64,000 nt of DNA. Source: an uncultured Anaeroplasma sp. GTDB lineage: Bacteria > Bacillota_I > Bacilli_A > Acholeplasmatales > Anaeroplasmataceae. This document shows, piece by piece, positions 24,420-31,985 of the stretch. The position numbers and the translations under genes were made by a program. Numbering within the stretch: position 1 is the first letter of the stretch; each line of letters starts with the position of its first letter. The stretch covers positions 1 to 64,000 of the forward strand of contig CANQDJ010000004.1 of the NCBI GenBank assembly GCA_947592005.1. Direction: 5' to 3'. Under the pieces are notes generated by a model. It did no database searches. It was given only the letters and a program-made list of their open reading frames with translations, and had not been told where the DNA came from.

Positions 24420-24661
24420 AACCCTTGTTCCTGTCGTTCCATATTTTCAACGACAATATCATGAATTTCACCCAATGTCGCACAATATTCCAAAACTTTC
24501 CATGGCGTATTGGTATGAAAATGTATTTTAATTAAATCCTCATCTCCCACCGCAAGTAAACAATCTCCTTTAATATTTGCGGTGATGTAATCAATAATGT
24601 CATCTTCGCTCAGATCGTGTCCGGCGATTAAAAGTTGTGTATCAAACTTATATTCCAACAT
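24410..24661 (-). CDS. Stand-alone Dak/FakA C-terminal-like domain protein
   Basis: 83 residues. GDCLLAVGDEDLIKIHFHTNTPWKVLEYCATLGEI matches the domain following DAK2 in YloV/FakA-type fatty-acid kinases, where it reads as GDSLVVVGDEDLIKVHVHT and similar. Here it is a complete small gene with a strong ribosome-binding site (GAGGAG), its own promoter (TTTACA, 17 bp, TATAAT at 24719-24691) and terminator, so it is not a decaying fragment. No kinase residues are present; a binding or regulatory role is inferred. Confidence 0.75.
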   Translation of the reverse strand: MLEYKFDTQLLIAGHDLSEDDIIDYITANIKGDCLLAVGDEDLIKIHFHTNTPWKVLEYCATLGEIHDIVVENMERQEQGLKG

Positions 24662-24690
24662 ACTTAATTCTCCTCATTCAATTTTTTATA

Positions 24691-24719
24691 ATTATATATC
24701 ATATTTTTACATTTGTAAA
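24691..24719 (-). promoter_or_regulatory. Promoter of Dak-like small gene
   Basis: TTTACA (24719-24714), 17 bp, TATAAT (24696-24691). The remaining divergent gap to 24803 shows nothing but AT-rich sequence. Confidence 0.7.
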
Positions 24720-24803
24720 GAAAATGGAAAAACAAAAAAAACGAATTTCTACAATAAGTTGACTAAATCTATCTACTTTATTCTTTATTTTTTTTTATCT
24801 TTT

Positions 24804-24812
24804 TGATAAAAT
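24804..24812 (+). promoter_or_regulatory. Extended -10 promoter of acyltransferase gene
   Basis: TGATAAAAT, 21 bp before ATG 24834. No convincing -35. Confidence 0.45.
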
Positions 24813-24833
24813 TTTCATTGGGAGATGAAAACT

Positions 24834-25616
24834 ATGAAATACCAAGAAATCATATATTATACAGATGAACTTACCGATGATTTCGGAAATAAACCGAAAA
24901 AGAATCACCCTCTACCGAAAAAATATAAATATATGACCACTTCTTTTCTTTCCCGTTTTTTCACTTCCATTATTTATCAAATTATGCTACAACCTCTTGC
25001 TTATGTTTATGTTAAACTCCGTTTTCATCAAAAATTTAAAAATAAACATGCATTGAAAGAAGTAAAAAACGGCTATTTTATCTATATCAATCATACCGCT
25101 TTGGCGGCAGATGCTTTTATACCGAATATTTTATCTTTTAAGAAAAAGAATTATATTATTACTGGAAAACAAACCAGTTCTATGACTTTAATCTTACCTT
25201 TATTACGCAGTATCGGTTCACTCCCTTTAAGCGATAATATGAATCAAAAAAAACAACTACAGAAAACAATTCAAACCCGTTTTAAACAAAAATCAAGTAT
25301 TACAATATATCCCGAAGCCCATGTATGGCCTTATTATACAGATATCAGACCATTTACGGAAGAAAGTTTTAAATATGCCGTTAAATTGAATGCTCCTGTG
25401 TTTTCTATTACAAATTGTTACCAAAAGAGAAAATTTCGAAAAAAACCGAAAATCGTAAGTTATATCGATGGACCTTTTTATCAAAAAGATGAACTAAGCA
25501 TAAATGAAAATGCCAAATATTTGCGGGATACAGTCTATTCTACAATGAAAAAACGGGCAAATACTTATTCTACTTATTCTTATTTTAAATACGAAAAAGT
25601 AGAAAAAAATAAATAA
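24834..25616 (+). CDS. PlsC-like lysophospholipid acyltransferase
   Basis: 260 residues from ATG 24834, at good spacing from GGGAG; ATG 24825 is too close. The acyltransferase motif is NHTALAAD (near residue 85), with His and Asp separated by five residues, a spacing I associate with a Bacillota subgroup. IITGKQTSSM and ITIYPEAHVWPYYTDIRPF, with the Pro-Glu motif, follow. Short hydrophobic stretches near 45-60 may contact the membrane. Predicted role: acylation of a lysophospholipid or related lipid at the inner leaflet; the acceptor is not certain. Confidence 0.82.
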   Translation: MKYQEIIYYTDELTDDFGNKPKKNHPLPKKYKYMTTSFLSRFFTSIIYQIMLQPLAYVYVKLRFHQKFKNKHALKEVKNGYFIYINHTALAADAFIPNILSFKKKNYIITGKQTSSMTLILPLLRSIGSLPLSDNMNQKKQLQKTIQTRFKQKSSITIYPEAHVWPYYTDIRPFTEESFKYAVKLNAPVFSITNCYQKRKFRKKPKIVSYIDGPFYQKDELSINENAKYLRDTVYSTMKKRANTYSTYSYFKYEKVEKNK

Positions 25617-25628
25617 AACCATTTTCAT

Positions 25629-25668
25629 AAAAAATCGAGAGATATTATATTTTTTCTCTCGATTTTTT
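25629..25668. terminator. Bidirectional terminator between acyltransferase and Nudix genes
   Basis: Perfect 14-bp arms AAAAAATCGAGAGA and TCTCTCGATTTTTT, giving a U-run in both directions for convergent genes. Confidence 0.92.
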
Positions 25669-26226
25669 ATATTGTTCTACCACATCATTTAATTTTTTAT
25701 AAATCGGCTTCATCGCTTCTTCGTTTGTCATAGACACTGCCCGATTCAATTCCACCCAACGCAATCCACTATTTTCATCTGGTTTAATATGAAGCGTATC
25801 CGCTTCATTGGCCAACAATAAATACGTCAAATTCAAATGTAAATGAGAATTGACGAATTTTCCTTTTTTATAATGATACGCTACCGGTAAAATTTCCACA
25901 GAAACCGGAAAATCATAAATCAACTCTACATCGATTAAACCACTTTCTTCTTTGGCTTCCCTTAAAGCAACCTTATCCAAATCTTCTTCTCCGTCCGCAT
26001 GACCGCCTAACCAACCCCAATTTTTATAAATATTATGATAATTGAGTAACACTTTTGTACAATCTTTATTGACAATCCATGCGGAAGCACTGAAATGTCC
26101 GATAGAATTTTCTCTAGTTAAACAAGTATCGGGATATTGTTTAATAAATTCTTTCATAACTTCCAAATCTTTTTGTTCTTGTTCATTATTGGGGATATAT
26201 TGATAAATTTGACTGATATAGTTCAT
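25645..26226 (-). CDS. Nudix hydrolase
   Basis: 193 residues. The Nudix box G-x5-E-x7-REUxEExGU is complete: GHADGEEDLDKVALREAKEESGL, read in two parts at about residues 75-97. Nudix enzymes hydrolyse nucleoside diphosphates linked to another group; the substrate cannot be read here. The strand following the box (HLHLNLTYLLLA) and SGLRWVEL fit the family. No operon partner; the gene shares a terminator with the convergent acyltransferase gene. Confidence 0.9.
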   Translation of the reverse strand: MNYISQIYQYIPNNEQEQKDLEVMKEFIKQYPDTCLTRENSIGHFSASAWIVNKDCTKVLLNYHNIYKNWGWLGGHADGEEDLDKVALREAKEESGLIDVELIYDFPVSVEILPVAYHYKKGKFVNSHLHLNLTYLLLANEADTLHIKPDENSGLRWVELNRAVSMTNEEAMKPIYKKLNDVVEQYKKSREKI

Positions 26227-26310
26227 TTTCTCATTTCTTCTCTATTTAAAAGAAATTATACTATATTTTTTAATATCTTACAATTTTTTTAATCGCTTTA
26301 TAAAAAAATA

Positions 26311-26319
26311 TGATATAAT
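26311..26319 (+). promoter_or_regulatory. Extended -10 promoter of pduL
   Basis: TGATATAAT, 27 bp before ATG 26347. Confidence 0.55.
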
Positions 26320-26346
26320 ATAAGAAAACAAAAAAGGAGTATAAAA

Positions 26347-26916
26347 ATGAAAGAATTTATTATTGAAACAAGTGCTAGACATGTACACGTTACACAAGAA
26401 GTTTTGGAAGTTTTATTTGGAAAAGGTGCACAACTTACCAAGAAAAAGGACTTAAGTCAACCGGGACAATTCGCTTCCGAACAAAAAGTAAAAGTTATAG
26501 GTCCGAGAGGAGAATTAACTTGTTCTATTTTAGGACCTTGCCGAAAAGTAAATCAAGTGGAAGTATCTTTTTCCGATGCTAGAGTTTTAGGTGTTGTCGC
26601 TCCAATCAGAGAATCTGGCGATGTAAAAGGCTCTGCCACTTGTAAATTGGTAGGCCCTGCCGGTGAAATCGAATTGACCGAAGGCGTAATCGTTGCGAAA
26701 CGTCATATTCATATGACTCCGGAAGATGCAAAAGAATTCGGCGTAGAAAACGGACAAATTGTCAGTGTTAAAGTATTAAATGAAACAGGAAGAGCCATAG
26801 TATTTGGCGATACAGTTGTTCGTGTATCTTCTTCTTATGCATTGGCCATGCATGTAGATACCGATGAAGCAAACGCTGCCGCATTATCTGGTTTGGTTAA
26901 AGGAACATTGGCATAA
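26347..26916 (+). CDS. pduL: PduL-type phosphate acyltransferase
   Basis: Interconverts acyl-CoA and acyl-phosphate (phosphotransacetylase/phosphotransbutyrylase class), 189 residues. Two beta-barrel repeats carry the zinc ligands: SARHVHVTQE (8-17) and KRHIHMTPEDA (about 118-128); the catalytic Arg is probably in the GPCRKVNQVEVSFSDAR region. There is no encapsulation peptide and no microcompartment shell gene nearby, so it likely replaces Pta in cytoplasmic acetate metabolism. AAAGGAG precedes ATG. Confidence 0.93.
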   Translation: MKEFIIETSARHVHVTQEVLEVLFGKGAQLTKKKDLSQPGQFASEQKVKVIGPRGELTCSILGPCRKVNQVEVSFSDARVLGVVAPIRESGDVKGSATCKLVGPAGEIELTEGVIVAKRHIHMTPEDAKEFGVENGQIVSVKVLNETGRAIVFGDTVVRVSSSYALAMHVDTDEANAAALSGLVKGTLA

Positions 26917-26929
26917 TAAAACTATTTTC

Positions 26930-26957
26930 AAAAGGGCTTCATAGAAGTCCTTTTTTT
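26930..26957 (+). terminator. pduL terminator
   Basis: AAAAGGGCTTC, ATA loop, GAAGTCCTTTT with one G-U pair, then a T7 run. Confidence 0.88.
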
Positions 26958-26982
26958 GTTATATACTTTACTGGTGATGAAT

Positions 26983-27567
26983 ATGCGTATCGGCATTTTA
27001 GCAAGATTATTCGAAAAAAAATTGTATGTTCCCCAAGTTTATTTGGATTATTTTAAAAAATTGGGATTTCAAGTAGATATAGTAACGCTAGATTCTTCTT
27101 TGGACTCCTTCGATTTATTTGTTTTAACCGGAGGATATGACTTAGATCCGAAATATTACAATCAAATAAATACACATAGTCAATTTATCGAAGAATATAA
27201 TGATACGTTGGATTTTAAAATATTAGATTATGCTACTTCTTTTGGCGTTTATGTTTTGGGAATTTGTCGAGGTATGCAAAGTATCAACGTTTACTTCGGA
27301 GGTTCTTTAAACCAAAATATACTCCATCATCAAAATAACAATCATTTTATTAAAATAAAAGAAAAATATCTTTTAACCAATTCTTTTCATCATCAAAGCA
27401 TTCAAAAACTCGGTAAGAATCTAACCATTCTTGCCAAAAGTTTGGATAATGAAATCGAAATGATTCAATCCAAAAATAAAAAAATAATTGGAGTTCAATT
27501 TCATCCCGAACGAATGAATACTCCAATCATTGATTCTATTATCTTTTCTTTATTTAACGAAGTTTAA
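26983..27567 (+). CDS. Class I glutamine amidotransferase, peptidase C26 (PuuD-like)
   Basis: Predicted gamma-glutamyl hydrolase, 194 residues from ATG 26983 (GGTGAT upstream). LTGGYDLDPKYY (near 48), the nucleophile Cys in VLGICRGMQSINVYFGGSLNQ (near 89-95), and VQFHPER (near 175) complete the Cys-His-Glu triad. The family removes gamma-linked glutamate, for example from gamma-glutamyl-GABA. It is shorter than PuuD (254), as many Bacillota members are. Its last 14 bp overlap the oppositely oriented DUF1540 gene. Confidence 0.85.
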   Translation: MRIGILARLFEKKLYVPQVYLDYFKKLGFQVDIVTLDSSLDSFDLFVLTGGYDLDPKYYNQINTHSQFIEEYNDTLDFKILDYATSFGVYVLGICRGMQSINVYFGGSLNQNILHHQNNNHFIKIKEKYLLTNSFHHQSIQKLGKNLTILAKSLDNEIEMIQSKNKKIIGVQFHPERMNTPIIDSIIFSLFNEV

Positions 27568-27880
27568 AACTATCACATTGTGTTTCGCTGCGATATTTTG
27601 CATCTTCGTTACCGATTCGAATTTCTTTTGCTTCACAATAATTATCTTTATTGAAAGCACAATAATTGGCACTGCAACTAATAGAAACCGAATCTTCCGT
27701 CGTCATTTCTCTGGCGATTTCTTTCATTAATAATTGACTATCATGCGGATTTTTAAAAGATTGACAAAACGTACCAATCTTACTTTTGGCAAATAATCCC
27801 TCTACATCGATATTTCTCTTATTACAGCGATTACAATCGTTATATCCGCAAGTTTTCGCATTGCATTCTATTTTCGTCAT
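27554..27880 (-). CDS. Tandem DUF1540 cysteine-rich protein
   Basis: 108 residues from ATG 27880 (AAAGGAAG upstream). Two copies of the DUF1540 motif: CNAKTCGYNDCNRCNKRNI ending in TFCQSF, and CSANYCAFNKDNYCEAKEI ending in TQCDSF. The nine or so cysteines suggest a metal site per copy. DUF1540 proteins are widespread in spore formers and have no known function. It lies 56 bp after the PII-like genes and could be read with them. Confidence 0.85.
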   Translation of the reverse strand: MTKIECNAKTCGYNDCNRCNKRNIDVEGLFAKSKIGTFCQSFKNPHDSQLLMKEIAREMTTEDSVSISCSANYCAFNKDNYCEAKEIRIGNEDAKYRSETQCDSFKLR

Positions 27881-27936
27881 ACAAATCTTCCTTTCAATAG
27901 TTAGTATGAACAAAAATAGTAAAATCATACATAAAA

Positions 27937-28263
27937 TTATTTCAAATTTGTGGTTTTCCCAATACCTATGACATCATCTACTGGCATCGAAAAGGCAATT
28001 CCTTGTGCTTCGGAACTAAAACCAGCCGTTTTATAAATCGCATGAAGAATAGTATCTTTAATTGTCACTGGAACCAAAATCATAACGATTTCTTTTTCTG
28101 GGTGAATACTTATATTAAACAACTTTTCCGTTTCTTCTTTCGCAGTACCTCTTGCGTTAATCACCGTTCCGCCCTTAGCCCCACAATCTCTGGCGGCAGA
28201 CATAACAATTTCCGAATATCCGGAATTGACAACACATAAAATTACTTCAAATTTTTCACTCAT
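27937..28263 (-). CDS. PII-like signalling protein (second of pair)
   Basis: 108 residues with the PII ferredoxin-like pattern: EVILCVVNSGYSEIVMSAARDCGAKGGTV, a short T-loop-like turn INARGTAKEE, EIVMILVPVTIKDTILHAIYKTAG, and the C-terminal GIAFSMPVDDVIGI. Canonical GlnB uridylylation Tyr and the ammonium-transporter partner are absent. Genes of this type typically accompany DUF1538 membrane proteins. It starts 1 bp after the first PII-like gene ends. Confidence 0.78.
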   Translation of the reverse strand: MSEKFEVILCVVNSGYSEIVMSAARDCGAKGGTVINARGTAKEETEKLFNISIHPEKEIVMILVPVTIKDTILHAIYKTAGFSSEAQGIAFSMPVDDVIGIGKTTNLK

Positions 28264-28264
28264 A

Positions 28265-28654
28265 TTATTCTACCCCCTTATTTGCTAAAAATTGATAAAC
28301 CATAACCCCGATTACCGAAGAAATCGGAATAGTAAATGCGACTCCCTTACCATGCTTGGTTTTAAAATATTTATCTTCGTAAGCCGCTTGAATTTCTTTA
28401 ATTCGATCTTCGGATACAATACTGAATAAAACTGCTTTCCCTTCATCGGTCAATCCCAAATAATGAAGCATATCGGAAGTAGCCGTTCCCTTTCCATAAA
28501 CAATTGTTTGTAAATTGACATCGAATCCTTCCAAAACGTCTTGATAAAACGACGCTTTGGAGCGTTCCACTATAGTAACAAGAATTTTTAATTTTTTAGG
28601 AGCCGTAAGCCCTTCTTCAAATTTTACCGGCTTTTTTTCTTTTGTTTTTGGCAT
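28265..28654 (-). CDS. PII-like signalling protein (first of pair)
   Basis: 129 residues. An N-terminal Lys-rich tail (about 1-22) precedes a PII-like fold: KILVTIVERSKASFYQDVL, QTIVYGKGTATSDMLHYLG in the T-loop position, AVLFSIVSEDRIKEIQAAYED, and GVAFTIPISSVIGV. It is clearly divergent from the other PII-like protein, so the pair may form a heteromer or sense different ligands. It starts 10 bp after the DUF1538 gene ends. Confidence 0.78.
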   Translation of the reverse strand: MPKTKEKKPVKFEEGLTAPKKLKILVTIVERSKASFYQDVLEGFDVNLQTIVYGKGTATSDMLHYLGLTDEGKAVLFSIVSEDRIKEIQAAYEDKYFKTKHGKGVAFTIPISSVIGVMVYQFLANKGVE

Positions 28655-28664
28655 TGTTTATCAC

Positions 28665-30194
28665 CTACTTCATAAAATGGATAATCTGTTCATCTTCCGC
28701 ATCGATAATCTTTTTCATTCTATTTCTTTCCAATACCCTCTTTGCCATAACCGAACGGAAACCCAATAACTGAATCGTAATCAATGGCGTCATTGCCACC
28801 ATCGCAACGATTCCGAACGCATCACGCAAAATACTTCCCTCTCCTTGTAAAACCATACAAGTCCCTATCGCAAACGGCAAAATAAAACTGGAAGTCAATG
28901 GTCCGGAGGCAACACCACCGGAATCAAAAGCGATAGCGGTATAAATTTTTGGAATAAAGAAAGACAATCCCAAAGAAATTAAATAACCGGGAATAATATA
29001 GAAAAGAATAGAAAAATCAAAAATAATTCGAATCATAGAAAGACAAATCGAAATACCGACACCGATAGATAACGCAATAAGCATAGACCGCTTAGAAACT
29101 CCACCGGTCGTAATTTCTTCTACTTGTTTGGTTAAAACATGAACCGCCGGTTCGGCTAAAACAACAACCATACCCAATACAAATCCGAATATGGCTATCC
29201 ATACCGGATTGTTTGATGCAAGTTCTTGCCCCATTTTATATCCAATCGGCATAAAACCGATATTGACCGCCGTCAAAAAAATAACCAAGCCCAAAAACGT
29301 ATAAGCAATACCTATTGCTATTTGAATCAACTTTTTCTTAGGCAAACGAATATATATAAATTGAATAATCAAAAAGAATGCCACAATTAGACAAAGAGCC
29401 AAAATAACTTCCAAACTAATCGAACCAAATTTTTTCAATATTTCGATAAACAAATGATCCGCAATTTCATAATTCGAAACAGTATAAGGAATATCTCCGT
29501 GAATAGACATTCCCAAAATAAGAATCGCCAATATCGGTCCTACAGAACATAAGGCAATCAATCCAAAACTGTTTTCACTTGCCCCTCGACCACCTATAGT
29601 TGCCGCAATCCCAACACCCAAAGCCATTATAAAAGGTACCGTAATAGGCCCTGTCGTAACACCACCGGAATCAAAAGCCAAAGCCAAGAAATCTCCATTA
29701 CCATTTAAAATAACAATACTGGTTACAGCAAATAACGCAAAATAGAAAAACATCAATAAAAACGATAAATCTTTTTTAAAAATAATCTTTACTACTGCCA
29801 AAACCAAAAATATACCGACACCCAAACCAATAAATAAAATCAATATCGTCGGATTAATTACCGCACTTACCTGAGAAGCCAAAACAGATAAATCGGGTTC
29901 GGCAATCGTAATCAACACTCCCATTACAAAACAAACCAAAATGACAATTTTAATTTTATTGGTTTTCATCAAAGAAGAGCCCACTTGTTCTCCCATCGGT
30001 TGCATAGCCATATCCGCACCTAAATTAAATAGTCCAATCCCCAAAATCAAAAAAACGGCAGATACCATAAATACCAAAATCTCTCTCAAAGTCAAATCGA
30101 TTAATGGAGTAAAATTCAAAATAAAAACAATGAACGTTACCGGTAATACGGAAACCAATGCTTCTTTAATTTTATGCCATAACTGTCTTTTCAT
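28665..30194 (-). CDS. DUF1538 membrane protein, tandem-duplicated
   Basis: 509 residues from ATG 30194 (GGGTG upstream), about 12-14 hydrophobic helices. Two homologous halves each carry the signature FDSGGVTTGPIT (near 210) and FDSGGVASGPLT (near 430), plus a paired ITIAEPDLSVLASQV / VVLAEPAVHVLTKQV. This internal duplication resembles inverted-repeat transporters. DUF1538 is a predicted transporter or channel of unknown substrate whose genes often sit with PII-like proteins, as here. Promoter at 30223-30251. Regulation of transport by the PII-like pair is inferred. Confidence 0.85.
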   Translation of the reverse strand: MKRQLWHKIKEALVSVLPVTFIVFILNFTPLIDLTLREILVFMVSAVFLILGIGLFNLGADMAMQPMGEQVGSSLMKTNKIKIVILVCFVMGVLITIAEPDLSVLASQVSAVINPTILILFIGLGVGIFLVLAVVKIIFKKDLSFLLMFFYFALFAVTSIVILNGNGDFLALAFDSGGVTTGPITVPFIMALGVGIAATIGGRGASENSFGLIALCSVGPILAILILGMSIHGDIPYTVSNYEIADHLFIEILKKFGSISLEVILALCLIVAFFLIIQFIYIRLPKKKLIQIAIGIAYTFLGLVIFLTAVNIGFMPIGYKMGQELASNNPVWIAIFGFVLGMVVVLAEPAVHVLTKQVEEITTGGVSKRSMLIALSIGVGISICLSMIRIIFDFSILFYIIPGYLISLGLSFFIPKIYTAIAFDSGGVASGPLTSSFILPFAIGTCMVLQGEGSILRDAFGIVAMVAMTPLITIQLLGFRSVMAKRVLERNRMKKIIDAEDEQIIHFMK

Positions 30195-30222
30195 AACTAT
30201 ACACCCAATCTCTTTATTTAGA

Positions 30223-30251
30223 ATTATACAAAATTCCCCAATTTTACTCAA
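30223..30251 (-). promoter_or_regulatory. Promoter of DUF1538-PII unit
   Basis: TTGAGT (30251-30246), 17 bp, TATAAT (30228-30223). Confidence 0.75.
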
Positions 30252-30284
30252 GAGAAAATAAAGAATTATATAAGAAATTTACAA

Positions 30285-30313
30285 TAAAGAATAAAAGACC
30301 TTATTCGGTCTTT
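30285..30313 (-). terminator. Terminator of TVP38 gene
   Basis: AAAGACC/GGTCTTT with a six-base loop, then TTATTCTTTATT on the minus strand. The stop codon is in the loop. Confidence 0.75.
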
Positions 30314-31044
30314 TGTTCATTATTCTTCTTTTCCAAAAATTGAACGATTTTCCCATTGAAAACAATACAAAATATCGCCATCAATAACGAAAAACAAGCC
30401 AATACAATCGCTACAATATACGAACCGGAAATCAAAGAATTTCCCATAAATACCGTAACAATCGTCATCGGAATTCTTGCGATAAAATTAATTAAAATAA
30501 AATTTTTCATTCGAACTTTTGTAAAAGGGGCTACGAATGCCACAATATCCTTCGGTAAAGCAGGAATCAAAAGATAACCAAACATAAGCACTTCACACCG
30601 CAAAGGATTTTTTAAAAAGCGAGATTCTTTTATTTTATCCGGATTCATAAATAACGCAAAAAAACGATATCCCAAAAACTTAACCAAATAATATACACAA
30701 ATCGCTCCAATGGTTTGGCCTATAATACATAAAATAATTGCGATAGGTGGATTAAATAAAATTCCGCTTAACATCACAATCGGTCCCGAAGGAATAACCG
30801 CCAAAATACATTGTAACGCTTGAGCAAGTAAAATAATAATCCAAACCCAACCACCATAAGACCGAATTTTCTGCACGATTTCATCTCGATAAATTTCATC
30901 GGATTGAATACGGGAAATAATCGGATACAAGCGGATTGTCGAATATATACAAAAAGCCAAAAATGCCAATAATAACAATAATTGTAAAATAATGCGAATT
31001 ACTTTATATCGTTTTCGCTTTTTTTCACTTAGTTCTTCTTCCAT
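30301..31044 (-). CDS. TVP38/TMEM64 (DedA-like VTT) membrane protein
   Basis: 247 residues with five or six hydrophobic helices. The VTT-domain signature is IPSGPIVMLSGILFNPPIAIILC, read as two blocks near residues 85-107, followed by GQTIGAICVYYLVKFLGYRF and a re-entrant-type GYLLIPALPKDIVAFVAPFTKVR. Relatives are lipid scramblases or half-proton-coupled transporters. ATG 31044 is preferred; GTG 31053 is an alternative. The start lies inside the upstream pseudouridine synthase gene, so translation is coupled. Confidence 0.82.
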   Translation of the reverse strand: MEEELSEKKRKRYKVIRIILQLLLLLAFLAFCIYSTIRLYPIISRIQSDEIYRDEIVQKIRSYGGWVWIIILLAQALQCILAVIPSGPIVMLSGILFNPPIAIILCIIGQTIGAICVYYLVKFLGYRFFALFMNPDKIKESRFLKNPLRCEVLMFGYLLIPALPKDIVAFVAPFTKVRMKNFILINFIARIPMTIVTVFMGNSLISGSYIVAIVLACFSLLMAIFCIVFNGKIVQFLEKKNNEQKTE

Positions 31045-31892
31045 TTTATCCACTCACTTTCTAATTGAAACGATTGCTTCGCTTTTAAAAATGGATTTAT
31101 AAATTCAATATAATAACTACATAAACAAAGCACATCGGAATCCCCATCTCCGTAAAGCCTGTCCCCTATAATAGGATACCCCAAATATGCCGTATGTAAA
31201 CGAATTTGATGAGTTCTTCCCGTTTCCAACTCAAATTCCACTAAAGTCGTATTCTTTTCATAATCTTTTCCCAATACCTTATAATGACTGACGGCAAGTT
31301 TCCCTTCCGTTTCAGAAACATATCTTTTATGAGAATCTTCTTTTTGGGCTATAAATGTTTTTATAGTTCCTTCTTCATTCGAATAAATTCCTTTGCATAA
31401 AGCGATATATTTACGAATCATCTTTTCGTGAGTGGGTTGTAAAGAATATGCCGCTAATCGATTTTTGGCAATCACTACCAAACCCGAAGTATCTTTATCC
31501 AATCGATTCAATATAGAAACAAATAGAGGCTGATTGGTTTGTTGTAAATAATACATACATTCTTGATACAAACTGAATGGTTCCGATTTGGTAGGGATAG
31601 ATAAAAGACCGCTTCTTTTATTGACTATCAAATAATTTTCATCTTCATATTTTATATCACAATGTGATGGATAAATCTCCCAATTTATTTCATTTTCTCT
31701 AAAATAAGAAATCTTTATCTCATCATTCCTTCGAACTATATCATATAAAGACGCTTCTTTTTGATTAATCCATACTTTTTGAAACCCATGGATTAAATTT
31801 CTATAAAATCTTCTGGACAGTTGTCTAAATAATTCTTCTTTTAAAGTTGTAATTTCCGTCTGACAAATCAATTTCAAAAAGTTCTCTCTCAT
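31029..31892 (-). CDS. RluC/RluD-family pseudouridine synthase
   Basis: 287 residues. The catalytic Asp is in ILNRLDKDTSGLVVIAKN (near 133), the uridine-site Tyr in the RKYIALCKG block, and the C-terminal ETGRTHQIRLHTAYLGYPIIGDRLYG is diagnostic. An S4-like N-terminal segment is weak but plausible. The exact rRNA or tRNA uridine cannot be assigned. No Shine-Dalgarno site precedes ATG 31892 and the -10 lies only 9 bp upstream, suggesting a leaderless mRNA. Confidence 0.88.
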   Translation of the reverse strand: MRENFLKLICQTEITTLKEELFRQLSRRFYRNLIHGFQKVWINQKEASLYDIVRRNDEIKISYFRENEINWEIYPSHCDIKYEDENYLIVNKRSGLLSIPTKSEPFSLYQECMYYLQQTNQPLFVSILNRLDKDTSGLVVIAKNRLAAYSLQPTHEKMIRKYIALCKGIYSNEEGTIKTFIAQKEDSHKRYVSETEGKLAVSHYKVLGKDYEKNTTLVEFELETGRTHQIRLHTAYLGYPIIGDRLYGDGDSDVLCLCSYYIEFINPFLKAKQSFQLESEWIKWKKN

Positions 31893-31901
31893 AATATAAT
31901 A

Positions 31902-31910
31902 ATTGTATCA
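31902..31910 (-). promoter_or_regulatory. Extended -10, probably leaderless start
   Basis: TGATACAAT on the minus strand with nine bases to ATG 31892; the predicted transcription start is within about three bases of the ATG. Confidence 0.45.
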
Positions 31911-31957
31911 TAAAATAATAAAATTCACACATTTTTTATTTTAATCTTTTATTTTTT

Positions 31958-31966
31958 TGATATAAT
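31958..31966 (+). promoter_or_regulatory. Extended -10 promoter of GltD-like gene
   Basis: TGATATAAT, 19 bp before ATG 31986, with AGAGGTG between. Confidence 0.55.
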
Positions 31967-31985
31967 AGAAATAAGAGGTGTAGTT

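Noticed and set aside
24804-25616. Calling the acyltransferase inactive because of its longer His-Asp spacing
   Set aside because: The H-x5-D form occurs with the other motifs intact, so it more likely marks a subfamily.
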